A DNA stretch of 64,000 nt from Mycobacterium vicinigordonae (GTDB lineage Bacteria; Actinomycetota; Actinomycetes; Mycobacteriales; Mycobacteriaceae), in the NCBI RefSeq assembly GCF_013466425.1, contig NZ_CP059165.1:4278001-4342000 (forward strand). The letters run 5' to 3'. The notes below the pieces were generated by a model. That model ran no database searches. It was given only the letters and a program-made list of their open reading frames with translations, and was not told where the DNA came from. A program made the translations under genes and the position numbers. Position 1 is the first letter of the stretch. The number at the start of each line of letters is the position of its first letter. This document shows, piece after piece, positions 28,231 to 37,266 of this stretch.

Positions 28231-29696
28231 GAGCCCGACACCGATCGCGTCGCCGCCGGTCCGGCGACGAACGATGCGGCTACAGCGCGTGGCGGCGGAT
28301 CACCGGCGAGCGCCAGAATTTCGTCGAAAGCCTCCAACAGGCACTGCGCGAACAAGTCATCCTTTCGTATCGACGCTCGGTCGTAGCGCGCGGTAATGGT
28401 GCACCAGCCACCGCGGGAGATCAGCACAACCATCATCGCCACGCCGGGCAACGGACCGATACCGTACTGCCGCAACACTTTTGCACCGGCAATGTACGTG
28501 TCGCCCGGATAGACGGGGACGTTGCTGGCCTGCACGTCTGAACCCACCACCGAGCCGGTGATGCCTTCGAGCACTGCGGTCGGCAGCACACTAAGCACCG
28601 GCGCGACGGACCCGATGATGTTCATCGCGGGTTCGTCGCGACGCTGGGTCATCTGTGCTCTGATCTTCTTGATCCGAGCCACCGGGTCCACGGTGCCGAT
28701 CGGGGCCGCCAGGTTGACACCGGTGAAGTTATTGCCGCCGGCGCCGTCTCCTTCAGAGCGCAGGTTCACCGGGACCGCCATCGGCAAAGTCTTGATCGGC
28801 ACACCGAGGGCCTCGTGGTAGCGGCGCAGCGCTCCGCACACACCGGCCAGATAGGCGTCGTTAATGGAGCCGCCAGCGGCCTTGGCCGCTTTGTGCAGAT
28901 CGGAAAGCCGGATGTCGATAGCCTCGGTGCGACTGGTTAGGCTGCGCCGTCGCAGCAGCGGCGAAGGTTCGGCAGCCCGATTAAGTACGCGCGCACCGGA
29001 AGTGGCGTAACCGACGATGCCCGAGATGGTGGACACCGGGTCCAGTACCGCCCGTCCGGCCGCGGACACCGCCCCGGAGAGCGCCCCCAGTGCGCTACCG
29101 ACGATCGCGATGGGCAGGTGGTTGAAGCCTTCGCGCATGAGGTCGTTGGGGCTCAGATCCTGCGGGATGGGTTGCGGCGGCTCCGGCCGCTCCGGCGGGT
29201 CGCGCTCCAGGTCGTAGATTTCGGCGAACATCTCGACGCTGCCCACCCCGTCGGTGACCGCGTGGCTCAGGTGCAGCAGTGTCGCGGCCTTGCCGTCCGG
29301 CAGGCCCTCGACCAACGTCGCCGTCCACAGCGGACGCGAAATGTCCAGCGGCGACTGCAGCATCACCTCGGCCAAGTCGAAGACCTCGCGCAGCGTACCC
29401 GGTTCGGTGACGCGGACCCGCCGCACGTGGAAATCAAGGTTGAAATCGGGGTCGACCACCCAGCGCGGCGCGGCTGTCGGCAGGGTGGGCACCACCACTT
29501 TTTGCCGCAGCCGCAACACCTTTCGGGAGGCGTGCTCGAAGCGGGTGCGGAAGCGGTCCCAATCGGGGGTGGTGTCCAGCAGCTCCAGCGCCATGATTCC
29601 CGAGCGCGTCCGCGGATTCGCCTCCCCCCGGTGCAACAGATAGTCGACGGGTCCCAGTTCGTCCGACAACCCGAGCGCGCCGCCGGACTCAGCCAT
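28227..29696 (-). CDS. Wax ester synthase/diacylglycerol acyltransferase (WS/DGAT) family protein
   Basis: The 489-residue protein has the WS/DGAT domain throughout. The active-site motif, usually HHxxxDG, reads SHAVTDG here (near residue 139), so the second His and the Asp-Gly are kept while the first His is Ser. It would transfer acyl groups from acyl-CoA to diacylglycerol or alcohols to form storage lipid. Start ATG 29696 with GGAGGG 8 bases upstream; the frame extends nine codons further without support. It heads the operon WS/DGAT - plsC - plsB2, a compact triacylglycerol assembly line. Homologue of Rv2484c. Confidence 0.93.
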   Translation of the reverse strand: MAESGGALGLSDELGPVDYLLHRGEANPRTRSGIMALELLDTTPDWDRFRTRFEHASRKVLRLRQKVVVPTLPTAAPRWVVDPDFNLDFHVRRVRVTEPGTLREVFDLAEVMLQSPLDISRPLWTATLVEGLPDGKAATLLHLSHAVTDGVGSVEMFAEIYDLERDPPERPEPPQPIPQDLSPNDLMREGFNHLPIAIVGSALGALSGAVSAAGRAVLDPVSTISGIVGYATSGARVLNRAAEPSPLLRRRSLTSRTEAIDIRLSDLHKAAKAAGGSINDAYLAGVCGALRRYHEALGVPIKTLPMAVPVNLRSEGDGAGGNNFTGVNLAAPIGTVDPVARIKKIRAQMTQRRDEPAMNIIGSVAPVLSVLPTAVLEGITGSVVGSDVQASNVPVYPGDTYIAGAKVLRQYGIGPLPGVAMMVVLISRGGWCTITARYDRASIRKDDLFAQCLLEAFDEILALAGDPPPRAVAASFVAGPAATRSVSGS

Positions 29697-29859
29697 GGTT
29701 ACAACCCTCCGGGCGCCGGACACCTCGACACATCACCGCTGATCGACCCTCCTGCTCTCAGCCCAGTGACCCACAATGCCCACCCAACGCTAGTCCGGTT
29801 CATCCGGTGGTGAAAGTGAGGATCGGCTGTGCGCGGTTGACCCTGCGACGCGACCTAGA

Positions 29860-31119
29860 TCAGCTGGCCGGGGAGGCCGTCAATGCGAACGAGCTCAGCT
29901 CGGCGCTGTCCCGACGGGCGTAGACCACACCAAGGAAGTCGGCGACGGCGTCAGCGGCAAGCCGGGACCGGACCGTCGGGGTGATGTCGAACGCGTGATG
30001 CGCGTTGGCCAGCTCGGCGTAGGTGACTGTGGCCGCTCCGGCACCGCGCAATGCCGCGCAGAACGCTCTGGCCTGTCCGTTGGGCACCAGTTCGTCACGC
30101 TCACCGTGCAGCACGAAAAATGGCGGGGCCTCACTGTGCACGTAGGAGATCGGCGATGCGGCGACGAAGCGTTCCGGCTCCTCTTCGAAGCGGGCCTTCA
30201 TCACGAACTGCTCCAAGAAGGGCAGCATCATCTCGTGCATGTTGTCGAAGTCGGTGAAGTCGTAGACGCCGTAGTAAGGCGCAACTGCCTGGACGGTGGT
30301 GTCGGCACGCTCGAAGCCCGGCTGAAACATCGGATCGTTCGGGGTCAGCGCGGCGAGCGAGGCAAGATGGCCACCCGCCGAGCCGCCGGTGATGGCGATG
30401 AAGTCAGAGTCGCCGCCGTAGTCGCCGATGTTCTCACGGACCCAGGCGATGGCCCGCTTGACGTCGATTATGTGGGCGGGGAACTTGGCGCGCGGGCTCT
30501 TGCTGTAGTTGATCGATACGCAGATCCAGCCGAGTTCGACCATCCGGCTCATCAACGTGTAGGCCTGCGGGCGCTTGCCGTTGACGCTCCACGCGCCGCC
30601 GGGCACCTGGATCAGCACCGGTGCCCGATGCCCGGGGGCCAGGTCGGAACGGCGCCAGACGTCCAGCAGGTGCTCGTTACCGCCGGGACCGTAGGAAATA
30701 TTCGACGTCTTGGCCGCATAGCGGCGATGCGGGCCGGGCTTGGGCTTGAGCAGCAGGCCACGCCGCGGCAACACCGATCGGTTGGTAGTCGGGTGAGAAA
30801 CCTGGTCACGGAAGTCAGCCCCGAAGGCATGCTCAAGTGCGGCGTTCAGCGCCTCGCCGGCACGCTGGGCGGCCCAGCTGGCACCCACCCGGTTGATCGA
30901 CGGCGGCGCGACCCGGGTCAACGCGTGCCCGGTGACGACGTGCGGCGGGAATTCGGTGGCCAACCAGCCGGCGACCCACCCCACTGCGAAAGGGGATCCG
31001 CGCAGCAAGAATGCGCCCGCCCGGTAGGTGTCCTTGGCGTCAGCCGCGAGCTGCGCGCCCTGGCGCAACACCTCGGCGCTCGCGCGCGAGCACCGCGAAG
31101 TCACACTGGCCATGTACAT
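29860..31119 (-). CDS. lipQ: Alpha/beta-hydrolase carboxylesterase LipQ
   Basis: The 419-residue esterase of the HSL/Est-like alpha/beta hydrolase family has the oxyanion-hole stretch QVPGGAW and the nucleophile elbow GGSAGG near residue 245. The catalytic Asp is in GERDELVP and the His in NAHHAFD. An N-terminal extension of about 110 residues contains a hydrophobic stretch (FAVGWVAGWLATE) that could anchor it to the membrane. ATG 31119 is preferred (GAGGGG 11 bases upstream); ATG 31113 and GTG 31131 are alternatives. Corresponds to Rv2485c. It is the last backbone gene before the accessory block. Confidence 0.92.
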   Translation of the reverse strand: MYMASVTSRCSRASAEVLRQGAQLAADAKDTYRAGAFLLRGSPFAVGWVAGWLATEFPPHVVTGHALTRVAPPSINRVGASWAAQRAGEALNAALEHAFGADFRDQVSHPTTNRSVLPRRGLLLKPKPGPHRRYAAKTSNISYGPGGNEHLLDVWRRSDLAPGHRAPVLIQVPGGAWSVNGKRPQAYTLMSRMVELGWICVSINYSKSPRAKFPAHIIDVKRAIAWVRENIGDYGGDSDFIAITGGSAGGHLASLAALTPNDPMFQPGFERADTTVQAVAPYYGVYDFTDFDNMHEMMLPFLEQFVMKARFEEEPERFVAASPISYVHSEAPPFFVLHGERDELVPNGQARAFCAALRGAGAATVTYAELANAHHAFDITPTVRSRLAADAVADFLGVVYARRDSAELSSFALTASPAS

Positions 31120-31288
31120 AACAGAGCCCACCCCTCGACGTCAGGCACACGCCTCGTTGCGGTTAACGACCGATGACCGGCCGATGTTGTACGTGTGTCG
31201 AGGCTCACACCATAACCGATCTACAGTCTGTCTAAACGCATATTCCATCGGTTGTGTCGCCTGTGCCGCTTCATTTTTCGCGGTTGGC

Positions 31289-31294
31289 TACACT
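31289..31294 (+). promoter_or_regulatory. Probable -10 box for tRNA-Arg
   Basis: TACACT lies 12 bases before the mature tRNA-Arg 5' end, a good fit to the mycobacterial TANNNT -10 element. No convincing -35 is visible 17-18 bases further up. Confidence 0.5.
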
Positions 31295-31306
31295 GACCTG
31301 CGCATT

Positions 31307-31380
31307 GCCTCCGTAGCTCAGGTGGATAGAGCAAGGGCCTTCTAATCCCTAGGTCGCACGTTCGAGTCGTGCCGGGGGCA
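31307..31380 (+). tRNA. tRNA-Arg (anticodon TCT)
   Basis: A 74-nt cloverleaf with acceptor stem GCCTCCG/CGGGGGC (one T-G wobble) and T-arm GCACG/CGTGC closing TTCGAGT. The anticodon loop is CTTCTAA with anticodon TCT. The anticodon stem AGGGC/TCCCT has a C-T mismatch next to the loop. Discriminator A; CCA is not encoded. It lies at the left border of the accessory block and the sequence just downstream is a degraded terminator. Confidence 0.9.
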
Positions 31381-31634
31381 CTGGTCAGAGGGTGTATTTA
31401 GCCTGACTGAATAGATCGATCCATCGTTTATTCATCGCCTCCTTCTTGCGGAAGCTAACGAGCAACCGCCGACGCGCTAGACCGAGACTCGTCTGCTCCG
31501 GTGTAGTAGTAGGTGCTCCGGTGTAGTTGTAAGCGCGGACCCGAGCGGCGTCTGCATGCGTTCGGCATCTAGGCGCAGCATTCTCAAGCAACCGCGGGAG
31601 TCAGCAGACGGCAATCTCGAGGTCCCACGTTCGA

Positions 31635-31695
31635 GTGGCGCTCGGGGGCGCTGGACAGTGGCGCTCGGGGAAGCTGGACAGTGGCGCTCGCCGGG
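31635..31695. repeat. 23-bp tandem direct repeat, about 2.6 copies
   Basis: Units begin GTGGCGCTCGG at 31635, 31658 and 31681 and the first two end GCTGGACA; the third is cut off after 15 bases. The first unit overlaps the region resembling the tRNA-Arg 3' end. Confidence 0.85.
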
Positions 31696-31729
31696 CTTCG
31701 CCGACAACTCTTCCGCGCGGAGCTTCCCC

Positions 31730-31789
31730 GCGAGCGTCCCCGAATGTGCGGCCGAACGGCGCCTTGACCGCCATTCTGGGGCCGCTCGC
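31730..31789. repeat. 60-bp imperfect palindrome, copy A
   Basis: It begins GCGAGCGTCCCCGAATG and ends GGGGCCGCTCGC, so the outer 7 bases and further inner blocks pair. It shares most positions with copy B 234 bp downstream in the same orientation. It could form a long hairpin in DNA or RNA. Confidence 0.85.
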
Positions 31790-31963
31790 GCGGGCGGTGC
31801 CAGATGCCCGAATTTTTACCGGGCGTTTGTAGGCGCGAACCAGGCGGTCACGTCGATCGGCGAATGCGGCAATGGTCGGCAGGCGCTCTGAGCATCACTA
31901 CGAGCTGGCCAGGGTTCTGGGCGGGGTCCAGCGCAGTCCCGCCGAACATCCTGGAGCTATCAC

Positions 31964-32023
31964 GCGAGCGTCCCCGAATGTGCGGTCAAACGGCGTCTTG
32001 ACCGCCATTTTCGGGACGCTCGC
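31964..32023. repeat. 60-bp imperfect palindrome, copy B
   Basis: It begins GCGAGCGTCCCCGAATG and ends CGGGACGCTCGC. Folding back gives 11 outer base pairs, then three, then an 8-bp inner stem (GCGGTCAA/TTGACCGC) around a short loop. It is better preserved as a hairpin than copy A. Confidence 0.87.
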
Positions 32024-33171
32024 GCAGATCGGGCTCGGGATGCCCACCGCCAAGAACTGAGAACCCAGCATCGTCGACCGGAAAAGGCGCACTATGGGTG
32101 GGGGCTTTGACAGCCGGCCGCTGATCCTGTCGGTCGCGAACGTCTCAATCGGTCACGAACGCCGCGACCGGCTTCATACGCCAACAACGCTAATAGCTCT
32201 TTCGCATTGACCGCCGGGATGCCAACTTTCTGTGTTTCCCAAAACCTCTCGCATTGACGGGTTTTCGGGCCTCATCGATCCAGGGGCCCGGATGGCACGC
32301 CACGCGGCGAATACGTCGACGGAGTATGACGGGAAGCTAACTGTCAGAACACTCACAGCAGATTGGCACCTGCCTCGCCACGCGGCCGCCGCCCTTCCGC
32401 CCTGCCCCGCCACAGGACCCGAAATCCAATCCTGAAGCGCCAGAACCGAACAAATCTGAGCTTCTAGACTGACGCCGCGAAGGCGCCCAAGCGGCCATAC
32501 GGTGAACTCCGACGACCAAGCGCCACAGCTCGCTTGACTCGACAACCGGACAGTGCCACCATGGCCTACGCAAGCACCTCGCTAGGTGAGGCGTCTGCAC
32601 GGACACAGGCCACTGACCTCGAACGTCGAAAGACGCCCCGGGTCAGGACAGCTCTTCCCGGCTTAAGGGTTGAGCCCAAGTGGCTTCCGGCTCGACCAGC
32701 CGGATACGCCGTGTGGTGCCAAAGCTCTGACGAGAGGGGTGCCGCGCCCAGGCATTTCAGACTTGGGAGCATCTCCCCATTGTGCAGGAAATTGGCATCC
32801 CCGCATGCCGCGGCCGTGAGGAGGTGAGGCGGAAAATGAGTCCCGACGATAGTCCGTATCCGAGACCGGCGACTGTTTCCCTGCGCCCGCCTCGGCTATT
32901 CCTCGCACCCGAAATCGGCTGACCCGAAGGCCAATTCCGCACGTAAGTGCGACGATGGGTCACCTTGGCGTGCGCCGGAAATCAGCCACGCAGTAAAGCA
33001 ACACCTGGGCGAAGCCCGATGTCGCCTGCCATTCGGCGAACCGACGCGTCGACTATGCGCGCCGCTCACATATGCACAGTTGGATTCGCTAAGCGCGGAT
33101 TTGAGCGGCCAACAGCGACGAAAAGCGACCAAAACATCTCTACTGCACCAATATTCGTTGGGAGAAATCCG

Positions 33172-33471
33172 ATGTCCTTTGTCACTGCACAGCCCGAATC
33201 CCTGGCCGCCGCTGCCGGTCGCCTGCAGCAGATCGGCTCGACGCTGACAGCCCAGCACGCCGCCACGGCGACGCCGCTGACCGGCGTGATGCCCGCAGCT
33301 GCCGACGAGGTGTCCATTTTGACGGCGGCCAAGTTCGCCACGCACGCCCAGACTTTTCAGTCCATCAGCGCCCAGGCCGCGGCGATGCATCAGCTGTTGG
33401 TGGCCACTTTGGAGACCAGCGCCGGATCATATGCAGCTACCGAAGCGTCCAACGCGGCGGCCGCCCGCTGA
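33172..33471 (+). CDS. PE family protein
   Basis: A 99-residue stand-alone PE domain beginning MSFVTAQPESLAAAAGRL, with Pro8-Glu9 of the PE signature and the secretion motif YAATE (residues 87-91). PE proteins form helical heterodimers with PPE partners and are exported by type VII systems, here probably ESX-5 given the PPE-SVP neighbours. The start ATG 33172 has GGGAGA about 8 bases upstream; longer frames extend through noncoding sequence. The PPE gene begins 18 bp downstream, the usual PE-PPE operon layout. Confidence 0.95.
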   Translation: MSFVTAQPESLAAAAGRLQQIGSTLTAQHAATATPLTGVMPAAADEVSILTAAKFATHAQTFQSISAQAAAMHQLLVATLETSAGSYAATEASNAAAAR

Positions 33472-33489
33472 GCACCCGAGGGGGGACCA

Positions 33490-34666
33490 GTGATCGATTT
33501 CGCGGCATTGCCGCCAGAAATTAACTCGGCCAGAATGTATTCCGGCCCCGGGTCGGGACCGATGATGGCCGCCGCCTCGGCCTGGAACACCATCGCCACC
33601 GAAATGCGTTCCGCAGCATCCTCCTACGGCTCGGTGGTCGCTGAGCTCTCCGGGGAGAGTTGGTTTGGACCAGCGTCGACTTCGATGCTGGCCGCTGCGC
33701 TTCCGTACCTGGACTGGTTGAACACCACGGCAACTCAGGCCGAGCAGGCCGGCAACCAGGCGACCGCGGCAGCGACCGCGTTTGAGACCGCGTTCACCAT
33801 GACGGTTCCGCCAGTGGCCGTTGCGGCCAACCGTGCCGAACTCGCCATGCTCGTGGCCACGAACGTCTTCGGCCAGAACACACCGGCGATCGCGGCCACC
33901 GAAGCCCAGTACGCGGAGATGTGGGCGCAAGACGCCGCCACGATGAACGGCTACGCCAGCATCTCCGACGTTGCGTCGGCGTTAATGCCATTCACCTCAC
34001 CGCAGTCCACGACCACTCCTGACGGCCCGGCCGAGCAAGCCAGCGCCGTGACCCAAGCTGCCCAAACACCCACGGGCACTGCGCAGTCGATATTGTCGTC
34101 GGTACCGTCCAGCGTTGGCGGTGGGTCGACCGCCGGATCGGTAACAACGTCACTTACCGGTCTGCTGAACGGTTCGGACAACTCGGCGCTGGGCACATTC
34201 TTGAGTGGCAATTTCGCCAGCACAGCACTACTGAACGGTACGATCGCGGGTGGACCTTTCAACCCGCAGTTCATCCTGCAAACCGTAGCGGGCTTTTACC
34301 CCCAGGCTTGCGTCGAGCCTGGGTTGGAGGCAGCCCCCCCGGGCAATGGCGGAGCTGCGGTCGGCCACGCTGAGTTCGACAGAAATGAGTGGACTGGGCG
34401 CCGGTGCCTCAGCTGAGATGGGCGACGCACGCTTGGTGGGAAGCCTGTCGGTGCCGTCCAGTTGGACGTCCGCGTCCAACATTGCCCCCGCTGGAACTGC
34501 CTTGCCCGCCACCGGTCTCGGTGATATCGGGTCAAGCGCGGGAGGACCGGGCGGACCGGGCGCCTACGCCGGCCCGATGGTGGGCACCGGCAGACGCGTC
34601 AGGCGTGCCATTCCCAAATACGGCTTCCGTCCAGTCGTAATGCCACGTCCGCCGGCCGCCGGTTAA
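33490..34666 (+). pseudogene. PPE family protein (PPE-SVP), disrupted by a +1 frameshift in a C7 tract
   Basis: Frame 1 from GTG 33490 encodes the full PPE domain ([26 protein letters not shown] for WxG; about 180 residues) and runs to a stop at 34416 with a senseless end. The expected C-terminal PPE-SVP part, including GSLSVPSSW and the end FRPVVMPRPPAAG, lies in frame 2 (34346-34666). Its ending parallels that of the intact PPE next door. The switch point is most easily the seven-C run at 34334-34340: with six Cs the protein would be about 391 residues. This may be a true pseudogene, a phase-variable gene or a sequencing error. Partner of the PE just upstream. Confidence 0.85.
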
Positions 34667-34687
34667 CGAGACCTCAAAGGAAATATC

Positions 34688-35893
34688 ATGATCGATTTCG
34701 CGGTGCTACCACCGGAAATTAACTCCGCCCGGATGTACACGGGTCCCGGGTCAGCATCCATGCTGGCCGCGGGCTCCTCGTGGAACCAAATTGCCGCTGA
34801 AATGCGTTCCGCCGCAGCATCTTATGAGTCAGCAATCTCGGCCCTGACAGACGAAAGCTGGTTTGGTCCGTCGTCCACGATGATGCTGGCTGCGGTCACG
34901 CCCTACCTCCAGTGGCTGGGCGCCACGGCGGCCCAGGCCGAGCAGGCCGGTAATCAGGCGAACGCCGCCGCAGCCGCGTACGAGACAGCGTTTGCCATGA
35001 CGATCCCCCCTGCCGCCATCGCGGCCAACCGAGCCCAACTGTCAAACCTTATGGCCACGAATCTTTTCGGGCAGAACACCGCGGCGATTGCGACCACCGA
35101 GGCCCAATACGCGGAGATGTGGGCGCAAGACGCCACCGCTATGAACGGCTACGCGAGCGCCTCGAACACGGCCACACAATTGACTCCGTTCACCTCGCCG
35201 CAGTCCACCACCGCGACCGATGGCGTGGCCGGGCAGAGCAACGCCGTCGCGCAGGCCGCCAATGTCTCGACGGCGTCGAGCAACTCAGCCTCCGCGACGT
35301 CCAGCCTGGCTGAGTGGCTCGGGATCGCGCCCAATACCAACACCTCCACCACCGGGCTCGCCGGGGTGATGAACTTCCTGGACGGAAGTAACGGATCGTT
35401 GGTGGGCAGCTTCCTCAATAACGCCTCGGTTGCGAACATCTCGAATGGATTTACCACCAGTGGGCTGACGAATCCGACGTCGATGATCGACACCGTCACT
35501 GCCTTCAGTTACCTGACAAACCCGCCGGGCGCCGCCGCCGCAGCGCCTTCGATCGCAGCAAGCAGCGCAGCGATGGAGACAGCCAGTGCCGGCCTGCCGA
35601 CGGCCGCAGCACAGCTGGGGCGGGCGAACCTCGTGGGGTCTCTCTCGGTACCCCCCGCGTGGGCCGGAGCCGGGGCAACAATCAACGCCGTTCCCATGGC
35701 GACTACTCAGATGGGCGCGGGTGCGTACCGAAGCCTGGGCGCGACTCCCATGGTGATGGAAGACATGGGACCGATGGGGATTCCCGGCATGCCGTTGGGT
35801 GGGATCGGGGACGCGGCTGACGACGAGTTCGCAAGCATGCCCACCTACGGTTTTCGTCCTCGCATTCTGGGCCGGCCGCCGGCGGCCGGATAG
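34688..35893 (+). CDS. PPE family protein, PPE-SVP subfamily
   Basis: The 401-residue protein has the N-terminal PPE domain (Pro-Pro-Glu at 8-10; SWFGP near 57) followed by a Ser/Thr/Asn-rich central part. The GSLSVPPAW motif near residue 318 defines the PPE-SVP group. The C-terminus [13 protein letters not shown] matches that of the disrupted PPE upstream. The two PPE domains are alike throughout, so they are recent paralogues. ATG 34688 with AAAGG upstream. PPE-SVP proteins are ESX-5 substrates; some act in nutrient uptake through the outer membrane, which is relevant beside a metal transport pair. Confidence 0.94.
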   Translation: MIDFAVLPPEINSARMYTGPGSASMLAAGSSWNQIAAEMRSAAASYESAISALTDESWFGPSSTMMLAAVTPYLQWLGATAAQAEQAGNQANAAAAAYETAFAMTIPPAAIAANRAQLSNLMATNLFGQNTAAIATTEAQYAEMWAQDATAMNGYASASNTATQLTPFTSPQSTTATDGVAGQSNAVAQAANVSTASSNSASATSSLAEWLGIAPNTNTSTTGLAGVMNFLDGSNGSLVGSFLNNASVANISNGFTTSGLTNPTSMIDTVTAFSYLTNPPGAAAAAPSIAASSAAMETASAGLPTAAAQLGRANLVGSLSVPPAWAGAGATINAVPMATTQMGAGAYRSLGATPMVMEDMGPMGIPGMPLGGIGDAADDEFASMPTYGFRPRILGRPPAAG

Positions 35894-35940
35894 TGCGAAT
35901 CTAAATGGCTAGTCCCGCAGCATCATTCAGGAGAGCTTAC

Positions 35941-37266
35941 GTGAGCACATCAGACCAGACGCCCGCCCCTAGCGACGGGCGTGCCCGCATTCACCTCTCT
36001 GAGCTGCTGCGTGGACCGGTGCTAGCCCGCTCCGGCGAGGTGGTCGGCCGCGTCGAGGACGTCATCGTGCGACTCCGTGGCGCCGACGAGTACCCGCTGG
36101 TGACCGGCATCGTGGCCGGAGTCGGTGGACGGTCGGTGTTCATCGGCCGCAAGGCCTTTCACGAATTTGCCCCGCGACAGGTTGTATTGGCCAAGAACAA
36201 GGTCGACCTTCGTCGTTTCGAGCGCCGCGATGGCGAGGTACTGCTGCGCGCCGACGTGCTTGGCCACCGGTTGATCGACGTGGCCGCCGTGGAGTTGGTC
36301 CACGCCTACGACGTCACCCTCGAACAATCGGGCGGCGATTGGATCTTGACGCGGCTGGACACCCGGCGCCCGCCGCGGCTGTTCGGACTAATCAAGAGCC
36401 CCGGCGGCCACGCGGCACGCGACTGGAAAGCGTTCGAACCGCTGATCGGCCACGTCCGTAGCGACGCGATACGCCGTCACTGGGGACGAGTCGGAGGGTT
36501 TAAGCCCGCCGAGATCGCCGACCTGCTCGAGGATGCCGACAAGGCTGAGGGCGGCGAAATTCTCGACCGGGTCCGAAGCGACCCGGAGCTGGAAGCCGAC
36601 GTGTTCGAAGAGTTGGACCCCGAGAAGGCAAGCCGGCTGTTGAACGACATGCGTGATGACGAGGTCGCAGCACTGCTGGGCCGGATGCGCGCCGACGACG
36701 CCGCCGATGCGATCGCCGACCTGCGCCAGTCACGACGACGTCGCGTGTTGGACCTGATGCCCGGCCCGCAGCGCACCAAGGTCATCACGTTGATGGGGTT
36801 CAACCCTGACAGCGCGGGCGGGTTGATGAACGTCGACTTCGTCTCGTGCGCCGCCACCTCAACTGCCGGCGTGGCGCTGTCGCTGATCGCGAGTGCGCGC
36901 ACCATCCAACCGGAGGCGTTGGTTAAGGTGCACATCCTCGATGAGGACCGCCGCCTGATCGGTGTGGTATCGGTGATCACTTTGCTTCAGACCGACCCCG
37001 GCGAAAGCGTTGGACCACTGATGGATTCGGATCCAGTGTGCGTCAGCGCAGAAGCCGACCTTACCGACATCGCGCTGCTGATGGCCGACTTCAACCTCTA
37101 CTCCATCCCCGTGGTCGACGAGCAGGACCGCGTGCTCGGAGTGGTCACCGTGGACGACGTGTTGGAGGCGACCATCCCCGAAGACTGGCGCCGGCGCGAA
37201 CCCGCCCCCCGTCCGTTGCGCGACAGCACCCAGCCCCACGCGAATTCGCCGGGAGGTGAACTGTGA
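35941..37266 (+). CDS. Soluble PRC-barrel / MgtE_N / CBS-pair protein (putative divalent-metal sensor)
   Basis: The 441-residue protein has an N-terminal PRC-barrel-like region (about 15-165). An MgtE intracellular N-domain follows (about 185-290; EIADLLEDADKAEG, FEELDPEKASRLLNDM). The C-terminal part has two CBS domains (about 300-425; DSDPVCVSAEADLTD, VVDEQDRVLGVVTVDDVL). The five membrane helices of the MgtE channel are missing, so it cannot transport by itself. In MgtE these domains sense Mg2+. GTG 35941 is chosen for the AGGAGAG 6 bases upstream. Its stop overlaps the start of the Nramp-type gene (GTGA), so the two should be made together and may interact. Confidence 0.85.
   Translation: MSTSDQTPAPSDGRARIHLSELLRGPVLARSGEVVGRVEDVIVRLRGADEYPLVTGIVAGVGGRSVFIGRKAFHEFAPRQVVLAKNKVDLRRFERRDGEVLLRADVLGHRLIDVAAVELVHAYDVTLEQSGGDWILTRLDTRRPPRLFGLIKSPGGHAARDWKAFEPLIGHVRSDAIRRHWGRVGGFKPAEIADLLEDADKAEGGEILDRVRSDPELEADVFEELDPEKASRLLNDMRDDEVAALLGRMRADDAADAIADLRQSRRRRVLDLMPGPQRTKVITLMGFNPDSAGGLMNVDFVSCAATSTAGVALSLIASARTIQPEALVKVHILDEDRRLIGVVSVITLLQTDPGESVGPLMDSDPVCVSAEADLTDIALLMADFNLYSIPVVDEQDRVLGVVTVDDVLEATIPEDWRRREPAPRPLRDSTQPHANSPGGEL

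Larger units (their letters stand above)
31381..33171. other. Gene-poor stretch after tRNA-Arg
   Basis: About 1.8 kb holds only short frames on both strands without ribosome-binding sites or recognisable products. It starts with a degraded copy of the tRNA terminator (31383-31407). It holds a partial copy of the tRNA-Arg 3' end (about 31617-31655), 23-bp tandem repeats (31635-31695) and two 60-bp palindromes (31730-31789 and 31964-32023). From 32.1 to 33.1 kb I see nothing but the leader of the PE gene. Such content after a tRNA 3' end is typical of an old integration site, but no integrase is visible. Confidence 0.6.

Noticed and set aside
31385..31591. 68-codon minus-strand frame next to tRNA-Arg
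   Set aside because: No homology, no ribosome-binding site and composition unlike coding DNA; it overlaps the decayed terminator.
34346..34666. Separate small gene encoding 106 residues
   Set aside because: Its sequence is the missing SVP end of the preceding PPE, so it is a frameshifted fragment and not an independent gene.
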